A program made the position numbers and the translations under genes. Source: Planctomycetota bacterium (GTDB taxonomy: Bacteria > Planctomycetota > UBA1135 > GCA-002748355). Taken from it: DNA of 64,000 nt. The stretch is from NCBI GenBank assembly GCA_020638795.1, contig JACKHW010000009.1, positions 62,001 to 126,000 of the forward strand. The letters are read 5' to 3'. The notes beneath the pieces are model-generated. The model was given only the letters and a program-made list of their open reading frames with translations, was not told the DNA's origin and made no database searches. This document shows, one piece after another, positions 35,353 to 43,912 of this stretch (position 1 is its first letter; each line of letters opens with the position of its first letter).

Positions 35353-35796
35353 TCAGACCTCGCTCTCGACCCGATCGACGGACTTGGTCAAGACGAGCAC
35401 GTTCTGTCCATCCTCGTATCGATACTCGAGGCTATCGAGCACTTCACGCATCAGTCCGATGCCGTACCCGCCTTCGGGGATCGCCATGGGGTCGGACGTG
35501 TCCGGCAAGGCCCAGACGGCGGTCGGATCGAACGGTGCCGCGTGGTCGCGCAACTCGATCGTGAAGCTCTGTCCATCCCATGCGAGGCGCAGCTCGACTT
35601 GGGGAACGCTCGGGGCGGAGTAGCCATGACGAAGGACGTTCGAGATCGCCTCTTGGATCGACACGAGGATGTTGAAGCGCGTCTGCGCCGCGTCCTTGGG
35701 AAACGGAATCTGCTCGAGCATCGTCTCGGCGGTCTGCCAAAACAGGCGCAGGTGGTCGGCGTCTCCTTTGGTCTGAAGCATCACTTCGGCGTTCAT
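35353..35796 (-). CDS. RsbW-like anti-sigma/HATPase protein
   Basis: A 147-residue GHKL ATPase. The N box is Glu49-Asn53 in QEAISNVLRHGY, followed by RDHAAPFDP and EGGYGIGLMREVLD, so ATP binding is intact. It has the length of the serine kinases/anti-sigma factors RsbW and SpoIIAB. It is the first gene of an operon with a SpoIIE phosphatase and a receiver. A STAS-domain antagonist and an obvious cognate sigma factor are missing here, so the switch must use partners encoded elsewhere or a different output. Confidence 0.88.
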   Translation of the reverse strand: MNAEVMLQTKGDADHLRLFWQTAETMLEQIPFPKDAAQTRFNILVSIQEAISNVLRHGYSAPSVPQVELRLAWDGQSFTIELRDHAAPFDPTAVWALPDTSDPMAIPEGGYGIGLMREVLDSLEYRYEDGQNVLVLTKSVDRVESEV

Positions 35797-35958
35797 CGAC
35801 GTCTTCTCCGACGAAGGTCTCGGCGACGGAGCCTTGCGTTGACTCCACCTGGACGTCTATCGACACGGAAGCGTCGGGACCTGAATCGCGCTTGGCCGTC
35901 AAGAGGAGACAGCGGCGCCAGCGATCGCTATGCTCTCGCGCCGCGGAGGTACGAGGGG

Positions 35959-37026
35959 ATGACGATACGAAAATATCGGATGCAGTGCTGCAAGGGTCTG
36001 ATCCTGCTGGCCTTCTTGGCGCTCGCCGGCTGCCGGGCGTCGCACTTGGAGGCCATGTGGTCCGACGCTCCGGTCCTGGGGCTCGACGACATCCTGGCGC
36101 CGACGAGCGCCTCGAAGAGCCTCGCGATCCACCAGCTCGAGCGCCGCATCGAAGGCGGACGAACCGGCAGCGACGCATGGTGCGCATCCAAGTTGCGCAT
36201 CGCGGCACTCGAACTCGAACTCGCGAGTGCCGATCGCGCCGAGCGGGCCGCTCGCGAAGTCCTCGCGACCGCGCCGGCGGCGTCGCCAGAAGCACAGTCG
36301 ATCGCCGGTCTCCTCCTGGGTCGTGCACTCGTGGCATCGGGAAAATCGACCGAGGCGCGTGCCGCGTTCGAAGCCGCCAAACGTCTCGCCCCGAACTCCC
36401 GACTCGCGTCGACGATTGCCGACGACCTCGCGGCCGTAAGCAACTTCGAGCCAACTCGAGCGACCAGGGTGGATCTCATCTCCCGGGCAACGTGGGGTGC
36501 ATCTCCAGGGAAAGCCGATCGCATGGACCCGATGGGCACCCCGACACGCATCACGATCCACCACTCGGCCGTGTTCTGTACCGAGTCGCCGAAACGCATC
36601 TTCGAGATCGCACGCATCTTTCAGCGGACACACATCGAAGATCGTGGCTGGGGGGACATCGGGTATCACTGGCTGATCGATCGCACCGGTCGGGTACTCG
36701 AGGGCCGCGACATGCGATATCAAGGAGCGCATGCCGGCAACAACGCGAGCAATCGACACAACATCGGCATCTGCCTGCTCGGGAATTTCGAACCGGGGCA
36801 CGCCGAACGAGCACAGAAACCCAGTGCTGCACAGCTCGATGCTCTCGAAGGGCTCGTTCGCACGTTGTCGACGGCGTGGAACATTCCAACGCATCAAATC
36901 TTCACCCACCGCGAGATCCATCCGCACGGTGTCGGTGCCACCGCGTGCCCCGGTGTGTGGCTCAGTCCGTTCGTCGAATCGATGCGCACTCGCTTGCGAC
37001 AGGAGTGGACCGCGGCGACGCACTGA
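35959..37026 (+). CDS. Lipoprotein N-acetylmuramoyl-L-alanine amidase (amidase_2/PGRP type)
   Basis: A 355-residue protein. Lipobox LALAGC with Cys25 places it in a membrane facing the periplasm. GGAGGT lies eight bases before the ATG. Residues 40-165 are helical and TPR-like (AREVLATAP, LLLGRALVASGKSTEARAAF). The amidase domain starts near 180 (ISRATWGA) and has Zn ligands His201/His202 (ITIHHSA), His317 (FTHREIHP) and Cys330 (TACPG). It should cleave the stem peptide from peptidoglycan. It heads the polysaccharide locus, perhaps opening the wall for export machinery, but a 271-base gap to the next gene means it may be an independent unit. Confidence 0.9.
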   Translation: MTIRKYRMQCCKGLILLAFLALAGCRASHLEAMWSDAPVLGLDDILAPTSASKSLAIHQLERRIEGGRTGSDAWCASKLRIAALELELASADRAERAAREVLATAPAASPEAQSIAGLLLGRALVASGKSTEARAAFEAAKRLAPNSRLASTIADDLAAVSNFEPTRATRVDLISRATWGASPGKADRMDPMGTPTRITIHHSAVFCTESPKRIFEIARIFQRTHIEDRGWGDIGYHWLIDRTGRVLEGRDMRYQGAHAGNNASNRHNIGICLLGNFEPGHAERAQKPSAAQLDALEGLVRTLSTAWNIPTHQIFTHREIHPHGVGATACPGVWLSPFVESMRTRLRQEWTAATH

Positions 37027-37297
37027 AGGGTCCGTGGCCACGATTGTGGTCGAACTGACGACGACACGGTCGCTCGGCTGCGCGCAGCATGGTGTCGCAG
37101 GCATAGGAGCATCCGAGCGCGGCGCTATGCTCTCCGCTGCAGCGTCACGACCTATCTCGGTGTGATACGCTTCGTCGGAGCGCGTCCCTCGCCGGCTCGC
37201 TCTCTCTGCCATCCATCCGCGCGTGGCTCCTGCCCCCGCGATCTGCCTCGTTCCGAACCCACCACGCGCTCTCCGTGCGCACGTATCTGCGACCGCC

Positions 37298-38035
37298 ATG
37301 CGCTTCGAGCTTCCATCACCATTCGTGATAATGATGCTCCTCCTGACGATGTTGTCGTCGTGCGCCACGCCGGCATATCCGATCCGCGAGGGCTACCAGT
37401 TCGAGTTCGCCGCCAGTCCGGCGCGCTCGGCGCTTCCGCTGCTCGGACCCGGCGCGACCGTGGCCATCAAGTTCCGTCGCACGCCAGAACTCGATGAGAC
37501 GCAACTCGTTCGGCCCGACGGCATGATCTCGATGCCGATGATCGGCGAGGTCGACGTCAACGAGAAGACTCCCGACGAAGTCGCCGACGCGCTGCTGCGT
37601 GCCTACGAAGGCAAGCTCATCGATCCCGAGATTCGGGTGCTGATCCAGAAACCCGCCAACCGCCGGGTCTTCGTCGGCGGTCAGGTGCTCCGCGGCGGGG
37701 CGATCGAGATGCCCGGTCGCATGACCGCACTCGAAGCGGTCATGCAGGCCGGCGGTCCCGACCTCCGAGAAGCATGCCTCGAGAGCGTGATCGTCGTTCG
37801 TCACGAAGGGGACAAGCGCATCGGGTATCTCGTCGATCTCGACAAGTCGTTGCGCGGCGAAGTCGCGACCCCGTTCCACTTGCGCAACAACGACATCGTG
37901 TACGTGCCACAGACCACGATCGCCAAGATCGACCAGTGGATCGACCAACACATCAACAAGCTCTTCCCGCAGTTCGGTCTCTTCTACCGGACTCCGGTCG
38001 GCAGCGCCGAAGTCGGCTTCCAGACGACGCGATGA
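37298..38035 (+). CDS. Polysaccharide export lipoprotein (Wza/BexD family)
   Basis: A 245-residue protein with lipobox LSSC (Cys22). Residues 50-125 match the Poly_export domain (LGPGATVAIKFRRTPELDET, VRPDGMISMPMIGEVDV, TPDEVADALLRAYEG). A SLBB domain follows from about 130 (RVFVGGQVLRGGAIEMPGRM, ALEAVMQAGG). It is shorter than E. coli Wza (379 residues), with one SLBB domain and no C-terminal outer-membrane helix of the Wza type. It should form part of the channel that carries the polymer across the envelope. Its stop overlaps the start of the Wzz gene (ATGA). Confidence 0.92.
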   Translation: MRFELPSPFVIMMLLLTMLSSCATPAYPIREGYQFEFAASPARSALPLLGPGATVAIKFRRTPELDETQLVRPDGMISMPMIGEVDVNEKTPDEVADALLRAYEGKLIDPEIRVLIQKPANRRVFVGGQVLRGGAIEMPGRMTALEAVMQAGGPDLREACLESVIVVRHEGDKRIGYLVDLDKSLRGEVATPFHLRNNDIVYVPQTTIAKIDQWIDQHINKLFPQFGLFYRTPVGSAEVGFQTTR

Positions 38036-40065
38036 ACTCGAGCCAGCACACACCACGCTCGCGGACGCGCATCACGAGTCCGAAAGCCGCATTCGCGGTC
38101 CTCGAGCGACACGCGCGGATCGCCGTGGCGATCGCGTCGCTGATCCTCGTCGTCGCGACGCTCGCGTTCTTGTTCTTGCCACGGCAATACGACTCGACGA
38201 CGCGGATGCTCGTGCGCGTCGGTCGCGAGAGCATGCGACCCGACCCGACGGCGACACTCGGCCCCACGATCGGTGTCACCCAGACGCGCAAGAGCGAACT
38301 CAACACGGAGGCGACGATCCTACGCAGCCTCGACCTCTTGCAGAAGGTCGCAGCCGACCTCGAAAAGGATCCCGACGCGCAGCAGCGGATCGTGAGCGCG
38401 CTCGAGCGCAAGCTCAAGATTCAGGTCGAAGAAGAGTCCAACGTCATCACCGTGCAATACCGCGCGGGTGATCCGACCGACGCACAGAAGACTCTGAGTT
38501 CACTGATCGACGAGTTCCTCGTCGCTCGCGTGGAGAGCAGGAGCACGCCGAAGAGTACGGCCTTCTTCGAACACCGCGTCGGCGACGTTGCCACGCGAAT
38601 CGAAGCCCTTCGAGCCGATCTCCGGAAGCAACTCGACGGCATCGGAGCCCAATCGCTCGACGAGCACAAGCGCGCCTTGCTGGCACGGCAGCAGTCGCTG
38701 GAGACGGCTCTCGCCGAAGCCGAAGCCGGTATTTCGATCTCGCGTGCGCGCCTCGACCGCATCGACGCGAGCATGAAAGGCCTCGCAGAGATGCAGGTCC
38801 TCGAAGAAACCGACGGCCCGAACCCGTCGCGCGACGAGATCGAGAAGCAGCTATGGACGCTGCGTTTGCAGTTCGAGAATTCGAGAGCGACGTACCACCT
38901 CGACACGCCCGTGATGAAGGACCTCGCAGCCCGCATCGCGCGCGGCGAGGAAACACTCGCTCGTCTCCAAGCGCCACGACAACTCGTGCGCCGTGGGATC
39001 AACGCGAACCGCCAACGACTCGAACTCGACCGCATCTCCGAGCGCACGACCCTCGCCGGGCTCGAAGCGAAGAAGACCTCGTCCGCGACGGAACTCGAGC
39101 GGACAGAGCGGCAGATCGCCGCCCTCAACACACACGAAGGCGAGATCGTCGAACTCACGTCGCGCGTCCGTCTCCTCGAATCCGAGCGGGACCGCTACCT
39201 GGCCGCACTCGAGCAAGCCCGCGCCGACGTCGCGATGAACGAGGAGCGCATCTCGAACATCGCGATCATCCAGGAGCCGACGCTTCCCCGCGCACCGGCG
39301 GGGCCACCAAGGGCGTGGATCCTGATCGTCGGCGTCGTACTTGCCCTGTCCTCGGGTCTCGGTTCGGCATTCCTTGCCGACTTCTTCGATCCGACATTGC
39401 AGATTCCGAGCGACGTCGTGAATCGAGTCGGCGTCCACGTATTGGCTGCCCTTCCGAAGCACCGCTGCCTGCGTGCCCCGATCTCGCGCAAGCTCGAACC
39501 CGGCGACGAGGTCACGCTCACGAACGAGCTTCGCCGCGAGTTCGGATTCGTCGTTGGCCATCTCCTCGCATCTGACAAGAAGACCACGGTCGTCTCCGTC
39601 ACGAGCCCAGTCGACAAGACCGGTACGTCTACGGTAGCGTTTCATCTCGCGATTCGTCTCGCTGCCGCTGGAGTTGGCAGCGTGCTTCTCGTCGACGCGA
39701 GTGACAGCCTCACGAATCTCACGCGCAGTCTTGGTCGCAAACCCACGAAGACTCCGCAAGCTGTGACTCACAACCTTCACCTCCTGCCCAGGTGGATCGA
39801 GAATTGCGATGCCACCACCCTCATGTCCGCCATCGAAGAACACGCCGCCTCGGCCAACTACGTGATCGTCGACATCGGATCGACGACGACGTCCGGGCCC
39901 GCCCTCGAGATCGCTCGTCGTTCGGACCAAACCCTGTTCGTGCTCTCCCCCCGAGCGGATGTCGCGATTGCCCAACGCAACCTCCGCATTCTCGAAACCC
40001 ACGGCGTGAAGATTCTCGGCAGCGTGCTCAATTGCCAAGAGCTTCGCATCGGAGCGCAACCGTGA
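38032..40065 (+). CDS. Wzz-type chain-length regulator with degenerate tyrosine-kinase domain
   Basis: A 677-residue polysaccharide co-polymerase. Membrane helices are at about 27-50 and 425-445. Between them lies the Wzz domain with a long coiled coil (about 165-400) ending in the usual PTLPRAPAGPPR motif. Residues 490-677 fold like a BY-kinase, but the P-loop at about 523-535 reads SPVDKTGTST, without the invariant GK lysine, and there is no tyrosine cluster at the C-terminus (ends GAQP). Walker A' VLLVDASD is kept. I infer a structural, probably inactive kinase. Overlaps both neighbours by four bases. Confidence 0.9.
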   Translation: MNSSQHTPRSRTRITSPKAAFAVLERHARIAVAIASLILVVATLAFLFLPRQYDSTTRMLVRVGRESMRPDPTATLGPTIGVTQTRKSELNTEATILRSLDLLQKVAADLEKDPDAQQRIVSALERKLKIQVEEESNVITVQYRAGDPTDAQKTLSSLIDEFLVARVESRSTPKSTAFFEHRVGDVATRIEALRADLRKQLDGIGAQSLDEHKRALLARQQSLETALAEAEAGISISRARLDRIDASMKGLAEMQVLEETDGPNPSRDEIEKQLWTLRLQFENSRATYHLDTPVMKDLAARIARGEETLARLQAPRQLVRRGINANRQRLELDRISERTTLAGLEAKKTSSATELERTERQIAALNTHEGEIVELTSRVRLLESERDRYLAALEQARADVAMNEERISNIAIIQEPTLPRAPAGPPRAWILIVGVVLALSSGLGSAFLADFFDPTLQIPSDVVNRVGVHVLAALPKHRCLRAPISRKLEPGDEVTLTNELRREFGFVVGHLLASDKKTTVVSVTSPVDKTGTSTVAFHLAIRLAAAGVGSVLLVDASDSLTNLTRSLGRKPTKTPQAVTHNLHLLPRWIENCDATTLMSAIEEHAASANYVIVDIGSTTTSGPALEIARRSDQTLFVLSPRADVAIAQRNLRILETHGVKILGSVLNCQELRIGAQP

Positions 40066-41513
40066 CCAACCTGCTCCAATCCCCGGACGACGAACGTCTG
40101 GAGAACGAGACACGGCAACGTTCGCACATCTCTCCGGACCTCACGCGCGAAGCACTTCGTCCGCGTCATTGGCTCGTCGAAGAAATCTTGACGTCCGCCC
40201 CACTCGTCGTCAGTGACGTGCTCGCGTTCGCCGCGTCGACCGCGGTCGTGCACGCACTGAGTCATATGATCGGGTTGGGCGGACCGAACCTCCTCGGACT
40301 CTTGCCGAGCATCGGCTCGGTCCTGCTCTTGATCTCGTTCTCGACCGGGTTGTACCCGGCGTCGGCACTCAACCCGATTCTCGAACTCCGCCGTATCGTG
40401 CGCGGGACGTTCCTCGCGTTCGTCACGTGCGCAATCTACGTGCACGGCTTCCACGAAATCCTCGTGTCGCCGCTGCCGATCCTCGCCGCGATGCTGATGA
40501 CCGCGGTGGCGGTTCCGACGTGCCGCGGGCTACTGCGGCGACGCCTCGCCCGCCGATCTTGGTGGGGTCGCAGTGCGACGATCGCAGGTGACATCGATAG
40601 CCTCCAGACGCTGCACGCGCGTCGCACGCGACTGCGTCAGCACGGGGTTCGACCGATCGCGTGGCACACCGAACTCGACAACGACACCCTCATCGCGATT
40701 GCGGCGACGCAGCCAAACTGGTTGATCCTCAGCGCGAGCGAAGCGTGGGAGTCGATCCTGACACGGCCGATCGCGAGCCATTTCCGACAGATCTCCGTAC
40801 TCGTTCCGAGTCTCGGTCGCATCTTCGGTCAGAGTTGGCTCGAGCCCGCGCACGTCGGATCTTCGACTGCGGTGCACTTCCGCAATCGACTGATGTTTCG
40901 TCGCTACGCATTCGCCAAGCGATGCCTGGACCTCGGAATCTGCCTGTTGGCGCTGCCGTTCGTCCTGCCGATCTTCCTCGGACTGGCGCTTCTCGTCCGC
41001 CTCTCTTCGAAGGGTCCGGTGTTCTTCGGGCACGAACGACTCGGGCGCGGCGGCAAGACCATCAAGGTCTGGAAATTCCGCACGATGGTCGTCGATGCAC
41101 AGCAGCGCCTCGAGGAGTATCTCGCTGCACATCCCGAACTCGCCGAGGAGTGGGCTGCGACCCACAAGCTCAAGAACGATCCTCGCGTGACGTCGATCGG
41201 ACGCTTCCTCAGACATACGAGTCTCGACGAGTTGCCACAGCTCATCTCCGTGATCCGAGGCGAGATGAGCCTCGTCGGTCCACGACCGATCGTTCCCGAC
41301 GAGATCGTCAAGTACGGCGACGTCTACCCGCTCTACAAACAAGTCACTCCGGGTGTGACCGGACTGTGGCAAGTTTCGGGGCGCAACGACACGACGTATC
41401 CCGAACGCGTCGCTCTCGACGCCGCCTACGTGCGCAACTGGTCGATCTGGCTCGACCTCTACGTGCTGTTCCGGACAGTCAAGACGGTGCTGCGTCGAGA
41501 AGGCGCGTTTTGA
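40062..41513 (+). CDS. Polyprenyl-phosphate sugar phosphotransferase (WbaP/WcaJ type)
   Basis: A 483-residue enzyme that should transfer a sugar-1-phosphate to undecaprenyl phosphate and so start each repeat unit. Four to five N-terminal helices lie within residues 40-170, then a soluble domain (residues 170-285) and the catalytic domain from about 290: KRCLDLGICLLALPFVLP helix, GPVFFGHERLGRGGK, KVWKFRTM, SLDELPQL, SLVGPRP and TPGVTGLWQVSGR. All signature residues are present. GTG start overlapping the Wzz stop (GTGA). Confidence 0.93.
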   Translation: MTNLLQSPDDERLENETRQRSHISPDLTREALRPRHWLVEEILTSAPLVVSDVLAFAASTAVVHALSHMIGLGGPNLLGLLPSIGSVLLLISFSTGLYPASALNPILELRRIVRGTFLAFVTCAIYVHGFHEILVSPLPILAAMLMTAVAVPTCRGLLRRRLARRSWWGRSATIAGDIDSLQTLHARRTRLRQHGVRPIAWHTELDNDTLIAIAATQPNWLILSASEAWESILTRPIASHFRQISVLVPSLGRIFGQSWLEPAHVGSSTAVHFRNRLMFRRYAFAKRCLDLGICLLALPFVLPIFLGLALLVRLSSKGPVFFGHERLGRGGKTIKVWKFRTMVVDAQQRLEEYLAAHPELAEEWAATHKLKNDPRVTSIGRFLRHTSLDELPQLISVIRGEMSLVGPRPIVPDEIVKYGDVYPLYKQVTPGVTGLWQVSGRNDTTYPERVALDAAYVRNWSIWLDLYVLFRTVKTVLRREGAF

Positions 41514-41554
41514 TCACGGTTCCACTCCCCCTTCCGATTCCGTAGAACTGTCGC

Positions 41555-42721
41555 GTGCGCATCCTTCTCGTGACCGAGGCGAGTTCGGCCGGTGTCGGGC
41601 GCCACGTGATCGACCTGTGCGGGGCGCTCGTGGCCCGGAACCACGACGTCCATCTCGTTTACGCGACCGGACGCATCGACGACGCGTTCGCGGGCGGCGT
41701 CCACGCGCTCGATTCTCGAAAAGCACTCTCGACGGCAATCATCGAGATGCGTCGGGGACCGCATCCGAGCGATCGAGGAGCCCTCCGCGCGCTCGCGAAC
41801 CATGCCGCGACGCATGGCCCATTCGATATCGTCCACGGACAGAGTTCGAAGGGCGGTGGATTGGCGCGACTGCTGCGCGGTCGCCACGGCACCGAGAACG
41901 CGGCGACCGTCTACACTCCGCACTGCATCTACACACTCAACCCGGAAGGGTCGTGGCTCAAACGTGCGTTGTTCGGACGCGCAGAACTCTGGCTCGCTCG
42001 TCGCACCGACGCGATCATCGCGGTCTCACCGAGCGAGGCGCGGCATCTCGAAGAACTCGGCATGCCGCCGGATCTCGTGCACTGCGTGCCCAATGGAATC
42101 GCACGTCCCGAGCTCCCTTCGAAGGCGGAGGCGCGCGGCGCGCTCGGACTGCCGAGCGACGCGTTGATCGTCGGGTTCTTGGCACGCTTGTCTCCGCAAA
42201 AGAACCCGCTCCTCGCGATCGAAGCGTTCGCACGCGTTGCGCAGAAGCACCGGGCCGTGCACCTCGCGTTCGCCGGCACCGGCGCTCTCGAAGGAGCTTG
42301 CCGCGAACTCGCGGCGAGCCGCGGCATCACCGATCGCATCCACTGGCTCGGCTACGGTCGCCCCGGGACCCTCTTGCCCGCATCCGATGTCTTCGCATTG
42401 TCGAGCGAGTACGAGGGCATGCCGTACGTGTACCTCGAGGCGCTGGTGGCCGGCCTGCCGATCGTCACGACGGACGTCGGCGGTGCAGAACTCGCGATCG
42501 AAGAGGGCATCAACGGTTTCGTCGTCCCGCGAGGCGATCCCGACTCGTTCGCAGCGGCTCTGGACCGCGTCCTGAGCGACGAGGCGCTGCGTCGACGCAT
42601 GGCGATGGCGTCGTCCGCGCGCGCCGATCGCTTCGACGACACGCACATGGTCGAAGGTACGGTCGCCGTCTACGAAGCCGCTCTTGCGCGAAAACGCGCG
42701 CGCGAGGCTAGCCGCCCATGA
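41555..42721 (+). CDS. Glycosyltransferase family 4
   Basis: A 388-residue GT-B enzyme. The N-terminal half begins MRILLVTEASSAGVGRHVID (GTG start) and contains DIVHGQSSKGG. The C-terminal half shows VPNGIARPELP, GFLARLSPQKNP, LAFAGTGALEG, then the donor-binding EGMPYVYLEALVAGLPIVTT DVGG region. It should add a sugar from a nucleotide donor to the lipid-linked repeat unit. Donor not predictable. It overlaps the next gene by four bases (ATGA). Confidence 0.92.
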   Translation: MRILLVTEASSAGVGRHVIDLCGALVARNHDVHLVYATGRIDDAFAGGVHALDSRKALSTAIIEMRRGPHPSDRGALRALANHAATHGPFDIVHGQSSKGGGLARLLRGRHGTENAATVYTPHCIYTLNPEGSWLKRALFGRAELWLARRTDAIIAVSPSEARHLEELGMPPDLVHCVPNGIARPELPSKAEARGALGLPSDALIVGFLARLSPQKNPLLAIEAFARVAQKHRAVHLAFAGTGALEGACRELAASRGITDRIHWLGYGRPGTLLPASDVFALSSEYEGMPYVYLEALVAGLPIVTTDVGGAELAIEEGINGFVVPRGDPDSFAAALDRVLSDEALRRRMAMASSARADRFDDTHMVEGTVAVYEAALARKRAREASRP

Positions 42722-43911
42722 GCGCGACCGGCACGACCGTCTTGCTGCGTTGGGCCACGTATGCCGCGGTATTCGTTTCGGGCATCGTGTTCATCGAGCC
42801 GGCACCGACGGACCTCTTGTTCTTCGTCGTGTTCGGACTCGTCGCTCTCCATCGCGAAGCGATCGACCTGACCGGATTCGGAACGATGGTCATCGCATCG
42901 ATCGCCATCTTCTTGTTGGCGAACGGTTTGTCGCTGATGGCGGCAGAGACGTATCTGAAAGCCACGGGCTATCTCGTAGTGACGATCTACATGTTCGTCA
43001 TGTTCGCGTTCGTGGCGGGCTGGATCGGTCGTCACGCAGACGAGGGCTACGCACTCCTGACGCGCGCCTTTTGCTCGGGCGCATTCGTCGTCGGGATGAT
43101 CGGGATCCTCGCGCGGTTCCGGCTCATGCCCAGGTCCGAGATCTTCTTCCTCGGTGAGCACGCGCTCCGCATCAAGAGCACGTTCAAGGACCCCAACGTC
43201 TTCGCGCCGTACATGGTCGCGGCCTTCATGCTCGTGCTCAATGATGCGATTACCGCCAGACGCAAGGTCCTGAACGCGAGCGCCTACGGGATCGTGTTCC
43301 TCCTGTCGATCCTGTTCGCATTCTCGCGCGGCGCGTTCTTTCACCTCGCGGTTTCGCTGGTCGTCTACATGACCGCGCTCCTCGTGCTCGTGCGCGACCC
43401 GACGATCACGAAGCGGCTCGTCCTCGGATCGTTGATCGCAGGGACGGCGATCACGGCATTCGGCGTGTACGCCTTGGCGGTGACCGGACTCGATGGTTTT
43501 CTCGCCGAACGCCTCTCGGTCCAGAGCTATGACACCGAGCGGTTCGCGATGCAGGCCCTCACGCTCGAAGTGTCGCTCGAGCACCCCTTCGGCATCGGTC
43601 CTGGCGAATGGAACGTCAGTCGTTTCCCGAACGACCCCCACAACGTCTACCTCCGTGTCCTGGCCGAGAACGGTCTTCTTGGCGCCATCGGCTGGATCCT
43701 CTGGTGTGGTTGTTGTGCAGTGGCCGCCATGTCGGGCATCCTGAGGCGCTCCGAGTCCGCGCCGATGTATGCAGCTGCACTCGCGATCCTGCTGGGGCTC
43801 TATGCAGAAGCCATGATCATCGACACGCTTCATTGGCGACATCTCTTCTTCGTGGCCGGAATCCCGCTCGGTCTCGGTATCGCCGAACGTCGTCACATGG
43901 TCCCCGCCTGA
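42718..43911 (+). CDS. O-antigen polymerase/ligase-like membrane protein (Wzy/WaaL family)
   Basis: A 397-residue protein with about ten membrane helices. A large loop near residues 255-310 contains RLSVQSYDTERFAMQALTLE and FGIGPGEWNVSRFPNDPHNV, with YLRVLAENGLLG after it; the G-G-----------P-N-------E-G--G pattern is the mark of Wzy_C/O-antigen ligase proteins. Position between the glycosyltransferase and the flippase points to a Wzy-type polymerase. It overlaps the GT4 gene by four bases and lies one base from the flippase gene. Confidence 0.85.
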   Translation: MSATGTTVLLRWATYAAVFVSGIVFIEPAPTDLLFFVVFGLVALHREAIDLTGFGTMVIASIAIFLLANGLSLMAAETYLKATGYLVVTIYMFVMFAFVAGWIGRHADEGYALLTRAFCSGAFVVGMIGILARFRLMPRSEIFFLGEHALRIKSTFKDPNVFAPYMVAAFMLVLNDAITARRKVLNASAYGIVFLLSILFAFSRGAFFHLAVSLVVYMTALLVLVRDPTITKRLVLGSLIAGTAITAFGVYALAVTGLDGFLAERLSVQSYDTERFAMQALTLEVSLEHPFGIGPGEWNVSRFPNDPHNVYLRVLAENGLLGAIGWILWCGCCAVAAMSGILRRSESAPMYAAALAILLGLYAEAMIIDTLHWRHLFFVAGIPLGLGIAERRHMVPA

Positions 43912-43912
43912 C

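Noticed and set aside
35194..35958. Upstream extension of the amidase frame
   Set aside because: It is antisense to the phosphatase and RsbW-like genes; the lipoprotein signal and GGAGGT site fix the start at 35959.
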